A stretch of DNA of 64,000 nt from the NCBI GenBank assembly GCA_023052935.1, contig CM041294.1:42493736-42557735 (forward strand), read 5' to 3'. The stretch is from Piezodorus guildinii. Lineage: Eukaryota; Arthropoda; Insecta; Hemiptera; Pentatomidae. Made by a program: the position numbers and the translations under genes. Positions within the stretch are counted from its first letter, which is position 1. Every line of letters begins with the position of its first letter. Of the stretch, positions 1 through 12,053 are shown one piece after another. The notes under the pieces are model-generated. The model was not told where the DNA came from. It did not search any database and saw only the letters and a list, made by a program, of their open reading frames with translations.

Positions 1-480
1 CATTTTACGGATGTATTTCATCCTCATGATTTGTTAGACCAACAGCACTGCTCGGATATCCAGCAATTTCACACTTCTCATCTTCCTCTCTCTCTGCCTC
101 TTACGCCTGTCACTCATTCGGATGTAAAGTTTTGCATTTCAGAAAATCTCCTGGTTTTGACCTAATTTCACATAAAATTATACGACTGCTTTCTAGAAAA
201 GCCTTAATCTCCTTGCATCTATTTATAATTCTATCCTCCGACTTAGTTAATTTCTTCAATATGGAAGTTTTCAATCATAAAGTTGGTTCTAAAGCCATCA
301 AAAACCGTGATTCCTAACCATCAATTCGGCTTTAAGTCCCACTTACACGACCGTTCATTTCGTCGATGCAGTCCAGTTGGAAGGGAGGAAAATAATGGAA
401 GGAAAACAGTCGGTTTGGAACGGCGAGCCGATATGCACTTACACCATCGTTCTTTTTCATCCATCTAGGCTTTTTATTCA
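1..480 (+). mobile_element. Degenerate jockey-like LINE reverse-transcriptase fragment
   Basis: Translated pieces in shifting frames resemble the fingers and palm of a jockey-type reverse transcriptase: a block containing KSPGFDLISHKI around 140-190, then IWKFSIIKLVLKPS around 258-305, then IPNHQFGFKSH around 311-345. Frameshifts and stops separate the blocks and no start or 3' end is visible, so this is a dead fragment that may continue left of the window. The assignment rests on family motif knowledge; the clade is inferred. Confidence 0.6.
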
Positions 481-2129
481 TTGATCTTACATTGAATTGT
501 AAATTAATATGATTAGATAGTGATTACTGTTCGGCCAGTGGTTCTAGAGGAAAATGAAATACAGTTAGTTCACTTCTTACATTGATGGTATTATGAGATC
601 TTTTCTAATTTACTTTAATGAAGAGGCGAGCAGTGGTTTTTAAATTTCTGAGTTATCAATTATCATTAAAACTATTTTGGTTTTATGACTTATTATATTT
701 ATGAATTTATTTAATTTATGAGTTAAATGTTTTATTCTATAAGGGAATTGTAAAAGCAATTTCCACCCAAAGTGCTATTTCTTTAAAGGAAGCAGGGGGG
801 GGGGAGAGGGAGGCAGTGGATTTCTTGCAACTCGAACTCGAAGAAAAAGGCAAAACCAAGTTGTGCCTAGATTAGTTGAAGACAGTTATTAGCCGATGAT
901 ATCAACACATCAGCTTCAATGTGTTTCAATGTAAGATTTATTACTCGGTTAAGTTCAGACTCGGTCACCGTTGTAGATCCAGATGCAGTACTTGCAGGGT
1001 AATTTTGTTTTTTAACGCTTATCGAACAGCAATAAAATCAAATATTGTTATTATACTAAAGTAGTTCGCAAGCATTTTGATGTATTGATAGTAGATATTT
1101 AGTAATATGTTCTTGTCCTCTCTCATTAGCCATTATTTTTTTTCTTGGAATTATTTTTTGGGGGAGAGAGGGAGAAAATATTTTCTCCGCCCTTCCCATT
1201 CTATCTCTGCTTTGTCGACTACTGTAGAGGAAAAACATACTGTGAGCAAGGGAACGTTGATAATTTGTTCGTTGATCTGGACACAAACACTGGTAAAACT
1301 GAGCTTCCCCAGCTTTTGTGAGAGTTCTATCTCTACAAAAAACGATAATCCTGTAAATAGCATTAAGGAGAAAGAAAAACACCATGCATACATTTAGAGT
1401 ATTCAATTCGAAATCAGTTTTAAAAGAATTCTAATCATTTGATCGATAAAAGAATGACATTGATTTTACTTTTGAAAATTAATTATGTTAAGTTTCTTTA
1501 TTTTTAGGTAGAAGTAAAAAGCACGTATGTGCATATTCTGTTGAATGGAAACCTATTCTGGATTTTATTTTAAAATAAAACTGAAAGAATAAACTATTTT
1601 ATATTTTACAGATTTTATTGTCTCATCAACAGATGATATTTTTTTTATTGATAATTAATGATATTATTTCTATAGAAAAATATTAGTATAACCTGCAGAC
1701 ATTTTTATCAACACTGTAGAATGACTAACGGAGGCATGATGGGAGTTTATATTTTACAAAGTATGGTTTAATTAACATATATAAATTAATACTTCCGAGA
1801 AGTTGGGAGTCAAACATTTTTTTGCATTTAACTAATTAGCACGTGAGGACCCTATTCAGTATTTGATTTTTGTGTGTATTTTGGATACTTGATCGTGAGT
1901 CATCATCGAACATTTTTCTGTGTATCTATTTCAAGTTGATAATTTCTATTTCAGGAAAATGTCAATCGATTGTGGCTCTTGTAAAATTCATTAATTATAT
2001 ATAATTAAAAAAAAATTGATATTGTTAAGTGCTATCAATTTATGTCATAACACCTGAAGTGTCAATATTGGACTTACTTAGGTCATTCAATTTATTATTT
2101 TAGTATAGATTGCCACTAAAATTTAAATA
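481..2129. other. AT-rich upstream region of Mtl, no coding gene seen
   Basis: This stretch lies directly upstream of the Mtl start codon and probably holds its promoter and non-coding 5' exons, but no core-promoter motif can be called confidently. Open frames on both strands around 1056-1406 overlap each other, have low-complexity composition and resemble no known protein. A short G run occurs near 797. Confidence 0.4.
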
Positions 2130-5100
2130 ATGTCTTCGGGACGACCTATCAAATGTGTTGTGGTTGGTGATGGAACTGTTGGAAAGACATGTATGCTTAT
2201 ATCATACACAACTGACAGTTTTCCTGGAGAATATGTACCCACCGTGTAAGTGTTTAATTTAGAAAATCTTATATTACTAAAAGTTGTGTGTTAAATGTAC
2301 TGTTACTCTACAGATTTGATAATTATTCTGCACCAATGGTGGTAGATGGGATCCCAGTCAGCTTAGGTTTATGGGATACAGCAGGTCAAGAAGACTATGA
2401 CAGATTGAGGCCACTTTCATATCCTCAGGTAAATGACTTAGTTTTTCCGCAGTATTTAGATATTATTTGGCATATAACTTGGCTAGAGTTTAATAATTGT
2501 CTCTCTCTTATAGATGTGTAGTATTGTTTTTTTTATAAGTTTAAACAATGAATGCTTTATAATTGACATATATATTATGAAAATCTTTATATATTTTACT
2601 AAAATATCTTCATTATGAAATATCTCAGGGAATTTTATATTTATCATTTTAGACTGATGTGTTCCTCATATGCTTCAGTGTTACTAGTCCATCTTCATTT
2701 GAAAATGTTACATCAAAATGGTATCCTGAAATAAAACATCACTGCCCAGATGCGCCTATGATTCTAGTCGGTGAGTACATATAATTAAGATCCTTTGAGA
2801 CCTAGAATACAAGTCTTACTAAATGATATCCATGTTTATATAGGAAACTGATATTATGCCTTTTAGGTAGATGTCAAGTTTTTTACCACAACTTTTTTGC
2901 TGAAATCCACTCACCAAAAGTGTCATTTCTCAAAAATGGCTTTAACAGTTTGTTCAAACTTTCCTCAGGTCTTCGAGCCTTTTATGTATATCCTAAAGAG
3001 AAGGGTTGTGATAAGGTGCTCCTGTTCCTCAGCTGTATCTGATAATTTTGTCACTTGTTTAAGATACCTTTCAAATAAAAGTATAGATTTCTCTTTAAAT
3101 GTTTGTTTAACTCTTAGGCATTTGCTACTTAGAAGTAATTCAGTCTTTACTAAGATATCGAAGCATGATTTTTTATAATGTTATTTATGAGTTTAAACTT
3201 GGCTAGCATAAGCCTAAACACCCAGGAACATTAAGCCAATCATGTAAGTTAGGTTCCACTCACATTAAACAACCACAAAAAAAAAACAGCCTTAGAAGTT
3301 TCTGTTGCACTTCTTTACCAAAACAACAATGATCTTGTTCTGTCAAGAATTGTTACTTGTGATTTAAAGTGGATCTTTGATAGTAATGATAATAACAGCT
3401 GACATTTTGGATAGGAGCTTGACAAAGGAGAAGCGGCAAAATATTTTCAAAAGCCTCCAACTCATCATATCATAAAAGAAGTGATGTTTACTTTTAATAC
3501 GAAGATGGCCTCGAGACCTTCTAGTTTAGTTACTTAGTGGAGTGATGCCAATGGGCATTTTCTCTTCACGTTTTTTTTCATGTATTTTATCATTGCCAAC
3601 ATATTTACTTGTTGTATTACATAATACAGTTGTAAATTTCAATAAAAATATTAAAAAAAAAAAAACTTTTAATACGGAATTGTTTGCAAATTGATGTAAT
3701 CCATCATAAATTGGTAATAATGAAGCTATCTTTGGCAAATTGATTAGAGCCTATTCTGTTGCATTAATTCCTGCTTCTATTCAGAGGGTATTGGAAAGCT
3801 GATAACACATTGGCAAAAATGTAATAGATTCAATGTATGTAATTCAAAGTAATGGAGACTATTTTGATTAGTATAAACAGGTATATATATTTTTTTTAAA
3901 GTTTTATAATTGCAATCCTGGTTTATTTTGTGGACATCCCAATTATTCAGGAATTTTTATCTAGAAATTTATATATGGTGCAATAAGATTGATTTTGGTA
4001 ATGGATTAAAAATTTTCATCTAGAACCCATATTTAGGGATGTTTATCAGGATTTAATTTTTTAAAACAAATTTATTGCCATTTTTAATGATAAATGTCCA
4101 GTTTTGCTGAAAGAGTAATTTCATTGAAATTATGAATAATTACTGAATCTAATTACTGAATAAGTGATAAGGTTTAACAAATAACTCTTTCTTTTATGGC
4201 TTAGAGTATAGTTTTCTTATTGTTTATATTACTTTATGGATGTCTTATTTTATCTTACTGAAATATTGATTTCTGATTGATATTAGGTACAAAAATAGAC
4301 TTGAGGGAGGATAGGGAAACGTTAAATGGTTTGGTGGAACAAGGTCTTTCGCCCATTAAACGAGAACAAGGCCAAAAACTTGCCAATAAGATCCGGGCTG
4401 TCAAGTACATGGAATGCTCAGCCCTCACTCAACGTGGTCTTAAACAGGTAATAATTGTTTTAATTTCTCTATTTCATTAAAGTACAAGTATTGAAATTTC
4501 ATAAGTCAAGAAGAAATACTATGACATCTTTAATATTAGTTCAGCCAAAGGTAGACTTAATGCAAGATGATCAGTTACCGAAATATGTCTAAAATATGAT
4601 GGTTAAAAAAATATGTCTAAACATTTTAAAAAAATATTCCTTGAACCAGAAAATCAATGCGAAGTACAATTGGTATAGGCAACTAATTAATAAATTCTTA
4701 ATTATAGATGCAGCTGACATTCTAAATATCAAAAGCCTTATTTGAAAGGGAATTAAATAACGCTATTGGAAAATTCAATAATCATAATCTTTCCCTAGAT
4801 ATTCAAGCTACTTTACACTCAAAGTTTAATCCCAATTTTAGGAAATTTAGTAGCTTGAATATGGGGGAATATTATTTGAAAATAAAGGGACCTATGAGGA
4901 AACAGATTGATCATTCAACTAAGACTATGTCAACCTAATAAACTAAAAGTGACCTGTTACGGATTCCAAAATGGTTATTTAGATAGCAGCGTTGAATGCC
5001 CTATTTGTAATTCAGGCGAACCCGAAGATCTTAATTATTTTTTGTTACAATGCCCTGTTTACTCCGCATTCAGAAATAAATACTTGAGGACATATATTGA

Positions 5101-6368
5101 AAATATGTCAGGCAATGACCTCAAAGTAGAACTTTTGTTGCAGATAGAAAATAAATAGAAATTTGATAATTTATTTTATTATGTTAATGAATGTTTAAAG
5201 CTAAGAAATTTTTATCTGTCTATGCAAGAATAATTTAAGCACATTACCAAAATAACAATAATTGAATTTTTTATATTATTTATGATTATTTTATTTTGTT
5301 TAATATTTCTACAGTTACATTTTATTTTGCTTTTTATTATGTATTTATTTTAGTTAAGGAAGTTTATTTTGTTTAGTACAGTTGTAATACATTTCTTTGA
5401 TTTGTGTTTAACTGTTTTGTAAAACTCAACTCTATTTGTATGGGCAAGCCAGAAAACAAACAAAGAGATTTATTTATTAATATTAGTTCAGCGATTCAAG
5501 TTGATTTCTATGAGCTTTCCTCAAACAGTGTCCTTTTTTTTTTTTATTCTCTTATAGAGGGGAACGTTATAAATGACAGATATATGATGTTATATATTTT
5601 TGAAACATTGGATTATTAGTTAAATAATTATTTTTAATTAAATGAAGTCATAATCTTCAATTTTTTTTAATTTTATTTTTTGGGCTAATTCCTCTGTTTT
5701 TGTTATTTACTTAAGACTTTCAAGAACTGTCTTATTATGTCCTGTCATAATGTTCTGACTTGTTCTAAAATAAATAAATAATTTATTATTATTAAAGTAA
5801 CCAAAGTTTACATGGCTCTGAATCAACTAATAAGATAAATCTCTGAAATGTGGTTTCAAATTTGAATCTAGTAAATTCAAATAGAAACATCTTATTGATA
5901 ACATTTAATAGGTTGTAGTTTATATTATGGAAATAAAAGTTTTAACTGAATAAATGAAGATTTCTTTCATGATATAAAAGTGTATTAAAACTTAAAGAGT
6001 GAAAAAATTTAAAGAACGTGTATGTGTTTAAGTGAAAACAATCAATTATAATGAAAGTATATTCTTTGAGCTCCTTTTTAAAATCTATGTTAACATTATC
6101 TAATTTATTCCACCTATAATAGTTTCTACAGTCAACTATGCATCCTCAATATTATTTATTTCATAGTTATATACTCGTGTGTGTGTGTGTTGTTTGTTTT
6201 ATGGGTTTCATTAAATGTGAGGCATGAAATACATTCGTACTCTGGTATACTGACTTTATCTACTTCATTACAAAAAATAATTATTTGCAGGTATTTGATG
6301 AAGCTGTAAGAGCTGTGTTGAGACCTGAACCACAAAAGCGGAGGCAGCGCAAATGTTCTGTGCTCTAG
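2130..6368 (+). CDS. Mtl: Mtl (Mig-2-like) Rac-family small GTPase
   Basis: Five coding exons join in frame: 2130-2245, 2314-2428, 2653-2770, 4287-4447 and 6291-6368, giving 195 residues, the length I recall for fly Mtl. All introns have GT-AG ends. The protein has the P-loop GDGTVGKT (13-20), switch I Thr38, TAGQ (61-64), TKID (118-121), ECSAL (159-163), a polybasic KRRQRK tail (186-191) and the CAAX box CSVL (192-195), which predicts geranylgeranylation and membrane attachment. The N-terminus [19 protein letters not shown] and the stretch [20 protein letters not shown] fit Mtl/Mig-2 better than Rac1 or Cdc42. The family controls actin dynamics in cell and axon migration downstream of guanine-nucleotide exchange factors. 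The start follows an A-rich leader. Introns 3 and 4 carry LINE debris. Rac1 is the alternative but fits less well. Confidence 0.93.
2880..3300. repeat. Possible diverged repeat in Mtl intron 3
   Basis: A segment containing TTTCTCAAAAATGGCTTTAA near 2927 resembles the phrase TTTTCTCAAAAACGGCT found in the dispersed repeats at 9750-10325, 16115-16830 and 24395-25070. The similarity is short and I cannot define ends, so membership of that family is tentative. Confidence 0.25.
3490..3668 (+). mobile_element. 3' end of a jockey-like LINE with poly(A) tail
   Basis: The segment GATGGCCTCGAGACCTTCTA is shared, in reverse complement, with the jockey-like copies near 10455 and 36873. It is followed by a 3' untranslated region containing GCCAATGGGCAT and CAGTTGTAAATTTCAATAAA and ends in an A run at about 3653-3665. 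It is therefore a severely 5'-truncated insertion in Mtl intron 3, in the same orientation as the gene. Confidence 0.6.
4660..5795 (+). mobile_element. LINE 3' region with zinc-knuckle remnant in Mtl intron 4
   Basis: A frame at about 4907-5158 encodes CPICNSG, then [17 protein letters not shown]. This is the C-terminal zinc-knuckle pattern C-x2-C...H-x4-C of I/R1/jockey-type LINEs, with the usual His replaced by Tyr. A long AT-rich tail runs to the TAAATAAATAA-type end near 5775-5795. Stops upstream show that the element is dead. The clade is inferred. Confidence 0.5.
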
Positions 6369-9300
6369 TCGGTTGAAAAGAGGACGTTGAATTTAGGAGT
6401 GCAGAGGGGTTACCTGTCTTGCAGCCATTGGTTACTTTCTTTAGTACCGCTGAATTTTTTAATTAGGTTGTCATGTATTTCTTGATAAATGAGAATCTTG
6501 TTATACATCGCTTTACTTTTAAGGGACGACTTTTCAATGGTTGTTTTATTATTTTAATATTTATTTTCAAACATTCATTACATTTAGGATGAACAATACA
6601 TTCTTTTATTATAAGGCCCAATATTTAAAGTCAAAAAGTTACATTATGTTTTATTTGAAGCCTTTTTTTATTAAGCGTAATTAGTCTAAGATCAGCTATA
6701 ATTGGATCCTCTCAGCTGATGAGAGTTTAATTCTCAGTGGATCTTTTAATACAACTTCCAAAGTATATAAAAAAAACCATGCATTTATTACTGTATTATA
6801 AATAGTTTTAATTAATAATACTATTTTTTAATGCGGGTGTCAGATTAGTATTTTAAATCATTTTTTTCTTCAGCCTATTTTAAGCTAGCACTTGGGACAA
6901 AATTTATGAAATTAGAGTGATATAATTAAGAATAAATGAATTTGATGAATCGGCCAATGATGGGTTTTGGTTATGTAAATGTATTCCCAAGATCAAATTC
7001 ATCTGGGTTTGAGAATTAATGAAAAAGTGCGTATTTCTGTTTTTGGGGAAAAAATAAATTTTGTCCTTTGCTACATAAAAAAGGTTGAGTTTTCATCAAT
7101 TATTTGTAGTTAATTTAATGTTATGAATAATTGTTTTTATCTTTTTATAAATTGGTTTTATAATCAAGTCTGAAATCTTTAGAAAGAAAAAAAAAATTAA
7201 TGTACCAAAGAAATTGAAATTTTTTTTTTTCATTTTACTAGTCCAGTATGTCCATTTTCATAGAAGTTAATATGGATATTAATTTAATGTATTTAAACCA
7301 TTTACCAAAAGCTTTAACTAACTTTAGGTGATTTTTTTTTTTTTATTATTATTATTATTTCCTTCTATTTCTTAATTTATTAAAAAAAAAAGTCTTATTA
7401 TTAAGATTTAATTATATTAGTACGCTCTTCTTGAAAATTGAGAATTTTCTTACTTATAGTAAAAAAACTTTATTTTATATTTATAGGTATGTGTGTTTAT
7501 GTAAATACAATAAGAACACATGACATACAATTTGGGTAGCTATTTTTACCTCATTATTTGGCTTAATTTCATATGTTGGGCTACTTACTGTATTCTTGAT
7601 CTTGAAGAAAGTTCTTATAAACAATATTGTGCTAAGAAAAAAAAAAGTACCATTTTCACTAAACTTAGACCATTTTTTTTTTTCATAATTTAAAATCAGA
7701 CTGTTTTGTTTGTAGGATTTTCATAGTGAAAAGCCCATACATTTGCACTAAAAGGTGTTAAAATATAGCAAAAACTAAAAAAAATAATCTTAAGTTTGTT
7801 ATAATTTGTATTCATTTTTTGAGATCTGATAAAAATTACTAACAGTAAAACCAGTGAAATAATTATTTATAATAATTTTCATGAATGAAAAATATATTTA
7901 ATACCAAATTACACCTTGTGTTTTTACCTTCTTTATTTTACCAAAAAGTGATTTTTATTTTAGAAATATTGGAAAGAAAATGTTTTCAGTCATTGAAAAC
8001 CTGAAAAATATCTGTGATTATTTTGCTTGTTAAGCAAAGAGTTAAGTAAGTGTAAAATTAACTTGATATTCTTCAAGGAATAAATACATTTAAAATCTTG
8101 AGAAAACGATGGTTATTTAAAAATAATTAATTAAATAGTGTTTTTTTTTTTTTTAATTATTGTTTAGTCGGTTTTAAATTTGGTGTATTTGGGTATATCA
8201 CAATCATATCATTTTTAATATTGTTGTTTCTGGGGATAAATGTATGTGGATTGTTTTTAAAGGTTATGTTTTAATGTAAAACTAGCGGTCCTCGAAATTT
8301 TGGAGTTTGTGCCTTTTCATTTAAATACCCTCATAAATTTGTTACTTTTCAACTAAAAATTACTCCACGTTTAGTATCATAGGAGAAAACATTATTTAGC
8401 AACTTGTCTGATAATATGAGTCCTACGTTGAGAACCTTGGGTGTAAACCAAAAATTGATTTTGTTCAAAATATTATTTTATAATTTATTTCCTCTAAATG
8501 CATAAGAGTCATTAACATTATCTAGCATAAATTACTTACTTTTCTTTTATGAAAGAAACAAAAATTTAAATTAAAAAATCGGTCTTTATATTACATTAAT
8601 TTGTTTATAAAATTATTTGAAGATATTTTTTTATATAATAGATGCTTGTCCTCAGAATGTTTTGTAAAAAATAAAGTGCAAAATTTAACATGTATTAAAA
8701 AAAAAAAAAAAAAAAGTTGATGCTAAATTTTGTTTTCTTCATATGAAAATTTTATAAGAATAAATAAATTCATATGAATACTTTATAAGAATTTTTTTTT
8801 TTAATTGTATTGCATGTTAACCTTGAGTTTTATTACTAGCTTATGAAAGGCTAATCTTAGTTTATTATTAATATTAAATGAAGTTTATTTCACTAACTTG
8901 CCTATTAGGACAAAACGATTTAGTCTTTTCAAATATTCATGTATTTCTTATTTAAATATAAAGGTTGTGTCATACAAATTTAGCATCATATTCTTCACCA
9001 CTGAGTTGTACTTCATACAGGTTGCAGAGTTAAATCTCATGCTGCTCAAAATTGAAAAGTCACTTTTCAATTATTTCACATAAAACAAATAACTGTAAAT
9101 TAACTAAATACTCTAAATTGAGCTTTCTGTCAGTTAATTATATTTTGTAATACCCTAATGAATCATTAAGAGTGTGAATTAGAGATAGGGATTGACAAAT
9201 GTTGGCTCTAAGGAGAATTTGAAATTATATAAATATGTTTACCAATGCCATCCAACCAAGGGTATGTACTGTTTAAGATTTATTAACATTGATTTGTGTA

Positions 9301-9750
9301 TATTTTTTGTTCTAATATGTTTTTAAAGCCAAAGTTTTACCTTGATATTAGTTTTTATTATTTTAAAGAAACATTGTATGCTCCTTCCCTTTTTAATGAT
9401 TTTTTTTTTAATAACATTTATTTATAATCCATGGAACATTCAGTTGTAGTGAAGCCTAGATTTTTTACATTTATTTTTTAAGTTGAAATGCAAAAGTTCA
9501 CATCTTTGTAATTTTAAATATTTACCTGCTGGCATATTTTTATTTAGTTAATTTTTGATGCACAAGACTTATTTAAATTTTGTATCATATAAACATATTT
9601 TATTGTTTTGTGTATGTGAAAATGAAAATAAAAGTAATTTATTATTTATTTCAAAGATGTTTTAATATTTTTTAACCTGTATTCCTTAAATTTCTCTGTT
9701 ATTGATTGATTTCCTCAACTCCATTAAGTTTAGACAAATAATGTATTGTA
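6369..9750. other. Long AT-rich 3' flank or 3' UTR of Mtl
   Basis: No coding gene is visible. Many AATAAA signals occur, for example near 8672, 8760 and 9628, and T- or A-rich homopolymers are frequent. Some of this is probably Mtl 3' UTR, but the true polyadenylation site cannot be chosen from sequence alone. Confidence 0.4.
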
Positions 9751-10325
9751 AAGAAGTATTGGGATAGTGAAAATGTTCTCTGGAAATACATGTTTTAAAG
9801 TTCCCTGAGTCCAAATGACATATATTGACATATAAGTGTCGCAAATTGATCTGTGCGTAACTCTGAACTCGTATACGATGAGTTGTATAAAACTAAAATT
9901 TCATGTTTCAGAAGTGTATATTCTGGGATGTTACGGCAACAAAATTAGCGAACATATTTTATACTATGCATTTTGCGACATTCTACAATTTTCTCAAAAA
10001 CGGCTATAACGTTTTTGATTAAACTCGCTATATCAATGTAAAATTTAATGGGCTTTAATATCATGAGGCTTTATTCTGATTGAAATGGTGTGACTGCTTA
10101 AATGCCGATATTGTAAATTTTCTTCCATTTAAGTCAATTTAATTTTGTAGGTTAAAAACAAATTAACCATATCATCTTGTTACATTGATAAAAAACGGTT
10201 AAATATACAAGTTGAACTAATTTGGTAACCAACAAAAGGAGAAAAGAGTAAATATATTTTTTTAGGTAACTTTTTTTCTCCTGAATAGTATTATAGATTT
10301 ATAATATACTGTTGGAAAGCTGAAG
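9750..10325 (+). repeat. Dispersed ~600-700 bp repeat, copy 1
   Basis: This copy shares blocks with 16115-16830 and, in reverse, with 24395-25070: GAAATACATGTTTTA followed by CTGAGTCCAAATGA, then TTTTCTCAAAAACGGCT, then ATTAAACTCGCTATA, then GGGCTTTAATAT, then TTTTATTCTGATT-like sequence. No protein coding is seen. The 3' side abuts a jockey-like LINE end at about 10330. Confidence 0.6.
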
Positions 10326-10329
10326 ATTT

Positions 10330-10775
10330 ATTGGTATTTACAACTGTATAATAAAATGCATTTAGTAAATGTGATACAAGATATGTTGTAATGATTCATA
10401 TGTAGGGATACTACCCATTGGCAGCTCCCCAAAGACTATGTTAAACTAGAAGGTCTCGGGGCCATCTTCTTTTCAGACGCCTCGGAGGATTATCAGGGAT
10501 TGTAGAGGAGAGGAAGCAAGGATTGAAACTAGTGGGTTAGAGTGGGAATGGAGTTTGTCATGAAAGGAGTGGTACCTGGTTCGGGCCAAGTTAGCAACTA
10601 AGGGAATAGTAAGGTCTTTATGGATGAGTTTATTTGTGACAAAATAAAGAGCATTGAGGATTTTTCGAAGGATTTTGGATTGTAAGGATTGGAGACGAGA
10701 TGAGTTAGATGGTTTAGTAGAGCCCCAAATCTCTACTCCTATATACTGTCTGTTTTGATATTGTCTTTTAATAAT
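10330..10775 (-). mobile_element. Jockey-like LINE C-terminal and 3' end fragment
   Basis: Read on the minus strand, a frame encodes WGSTKPSNSSRLQSLQSKIL and then YFVTNKLIHKDLTIPLV, the typical jockey C-terminus, with a stop near 10480. A 3' tail similar to the one at 3490-3668 follows to about 10330. The copy is 5'-truncated near 10775. Confidence 0.65.
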
Positions 10776-12053
10776 TGCTGGTCACATAACACTTCTGTTC
10801 CTTTTAATATTCTGTTTTAAGTAATTTTTGTAATTATTAAAGGAAAACTAATTAGAAAGTGATATTATCCATGATACACAAATGCATAACTTCTCATACT
10901 TCCAAAATATGAACAAATTTGGATCTTAGGCTTTCATATTGATACAGGTATTCATGTTTGTCATGTAATTATTACTATAATATTTCATTCATGCATTCCA
11001 TCAAGTTACGTTCCTGAGCAAATTCGGTTTACTTATTTTCAAAGTTATGATTAGAGGAAAGAGGTTATTATTATTATTATCAAATACCGATTATTACTTC
11101 AATTTGCATGAAATTAATTAATTTTTCTTTTGTAATTAAATAAAACTACACTCGAAAGAAATAACTCATTGCATTATGAGTAAACCAGATAGAATAAATA
11201 TTCTTAACCCATAACTCTCTATGGTTTTATAAATATTAAACTTTAAACATGGAAGGAAAATTGTGAAAAATAAGGTCTGTAATATATCATAAATAGTGCT
11301 GCCTTTTTATTAATTGCTAGTAAAAATACAAAAAGTAAAAACATTTTATAACTGGTAAAAACAAAACAATACTTATAACAAAGGAACCTCAAAGTGAACT
11401 TAACATTTTAAAATACAACAGAACTTCGTACTAATAAAACAAGATATTGAAAAATCTATCATAATTTACTAACTTTTAAAAAATACATAAGAACAAGTTA
11501 TCACTGATATCCCTGAATAGTAGAGTAAGAAATACTATAATGAAAAGTGAATTGTAATGCATATTTTTTTTTTAATTTAAGTTAAATAGCAAAACAAAAA
11601 AAATCCTAGAAAAAAATTAGTAATTAAAAATTTAATTTCAGAGTTGAAGACATGAGATTTACATACAATAAAGATCTTTAGTAATAATATACTTACAAAA
11701 GATATATTTTAGAAGGTGGTTGAGGCTGTGGACATTTTAAAAACACTAAAAATAAAAAATCTAATTTATTTAATAAATAAGATTTCTTATTTTTCCAGTT
11801 TCTAAAATATTCGCACCCCTAACCAGCTTTTATATTTCATTCTACAGACAACTATTCTTTTATCATTTTAAATGATATCTTAGATTATCACAAAACATAC
11901 TCTGCGGTAACATAAACCTGAGGAATGGTATAAAAAATAAATATTTTATACATGCATTATGTGCAATTCTGTACAATATAACAAAGTTGGAAACATTTTT
12001 TAAAAACTTTATGTACAAAATAACTTAAGGCAATCATGGCTTTAAAAATAACA
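10776..12053. other. AT-rich region downstream of DDB2
   Basis: This lies 3' of the minus-strand DDB2 gene and presumably contains its 3' UTR. TTTATT (AATAAA on the minus strand) occurs near 11765. No coding frame or recognisable repeat was found, apart from a short ATT run near 11070. Confidence 0.35.

Noticed and set aside
1056..1406. Overlapping open frames on both strands upstream of Mtl
   Set aside because: Three frames overlap the same bases, none resembles a protein family, and no splice or translation context supports them.
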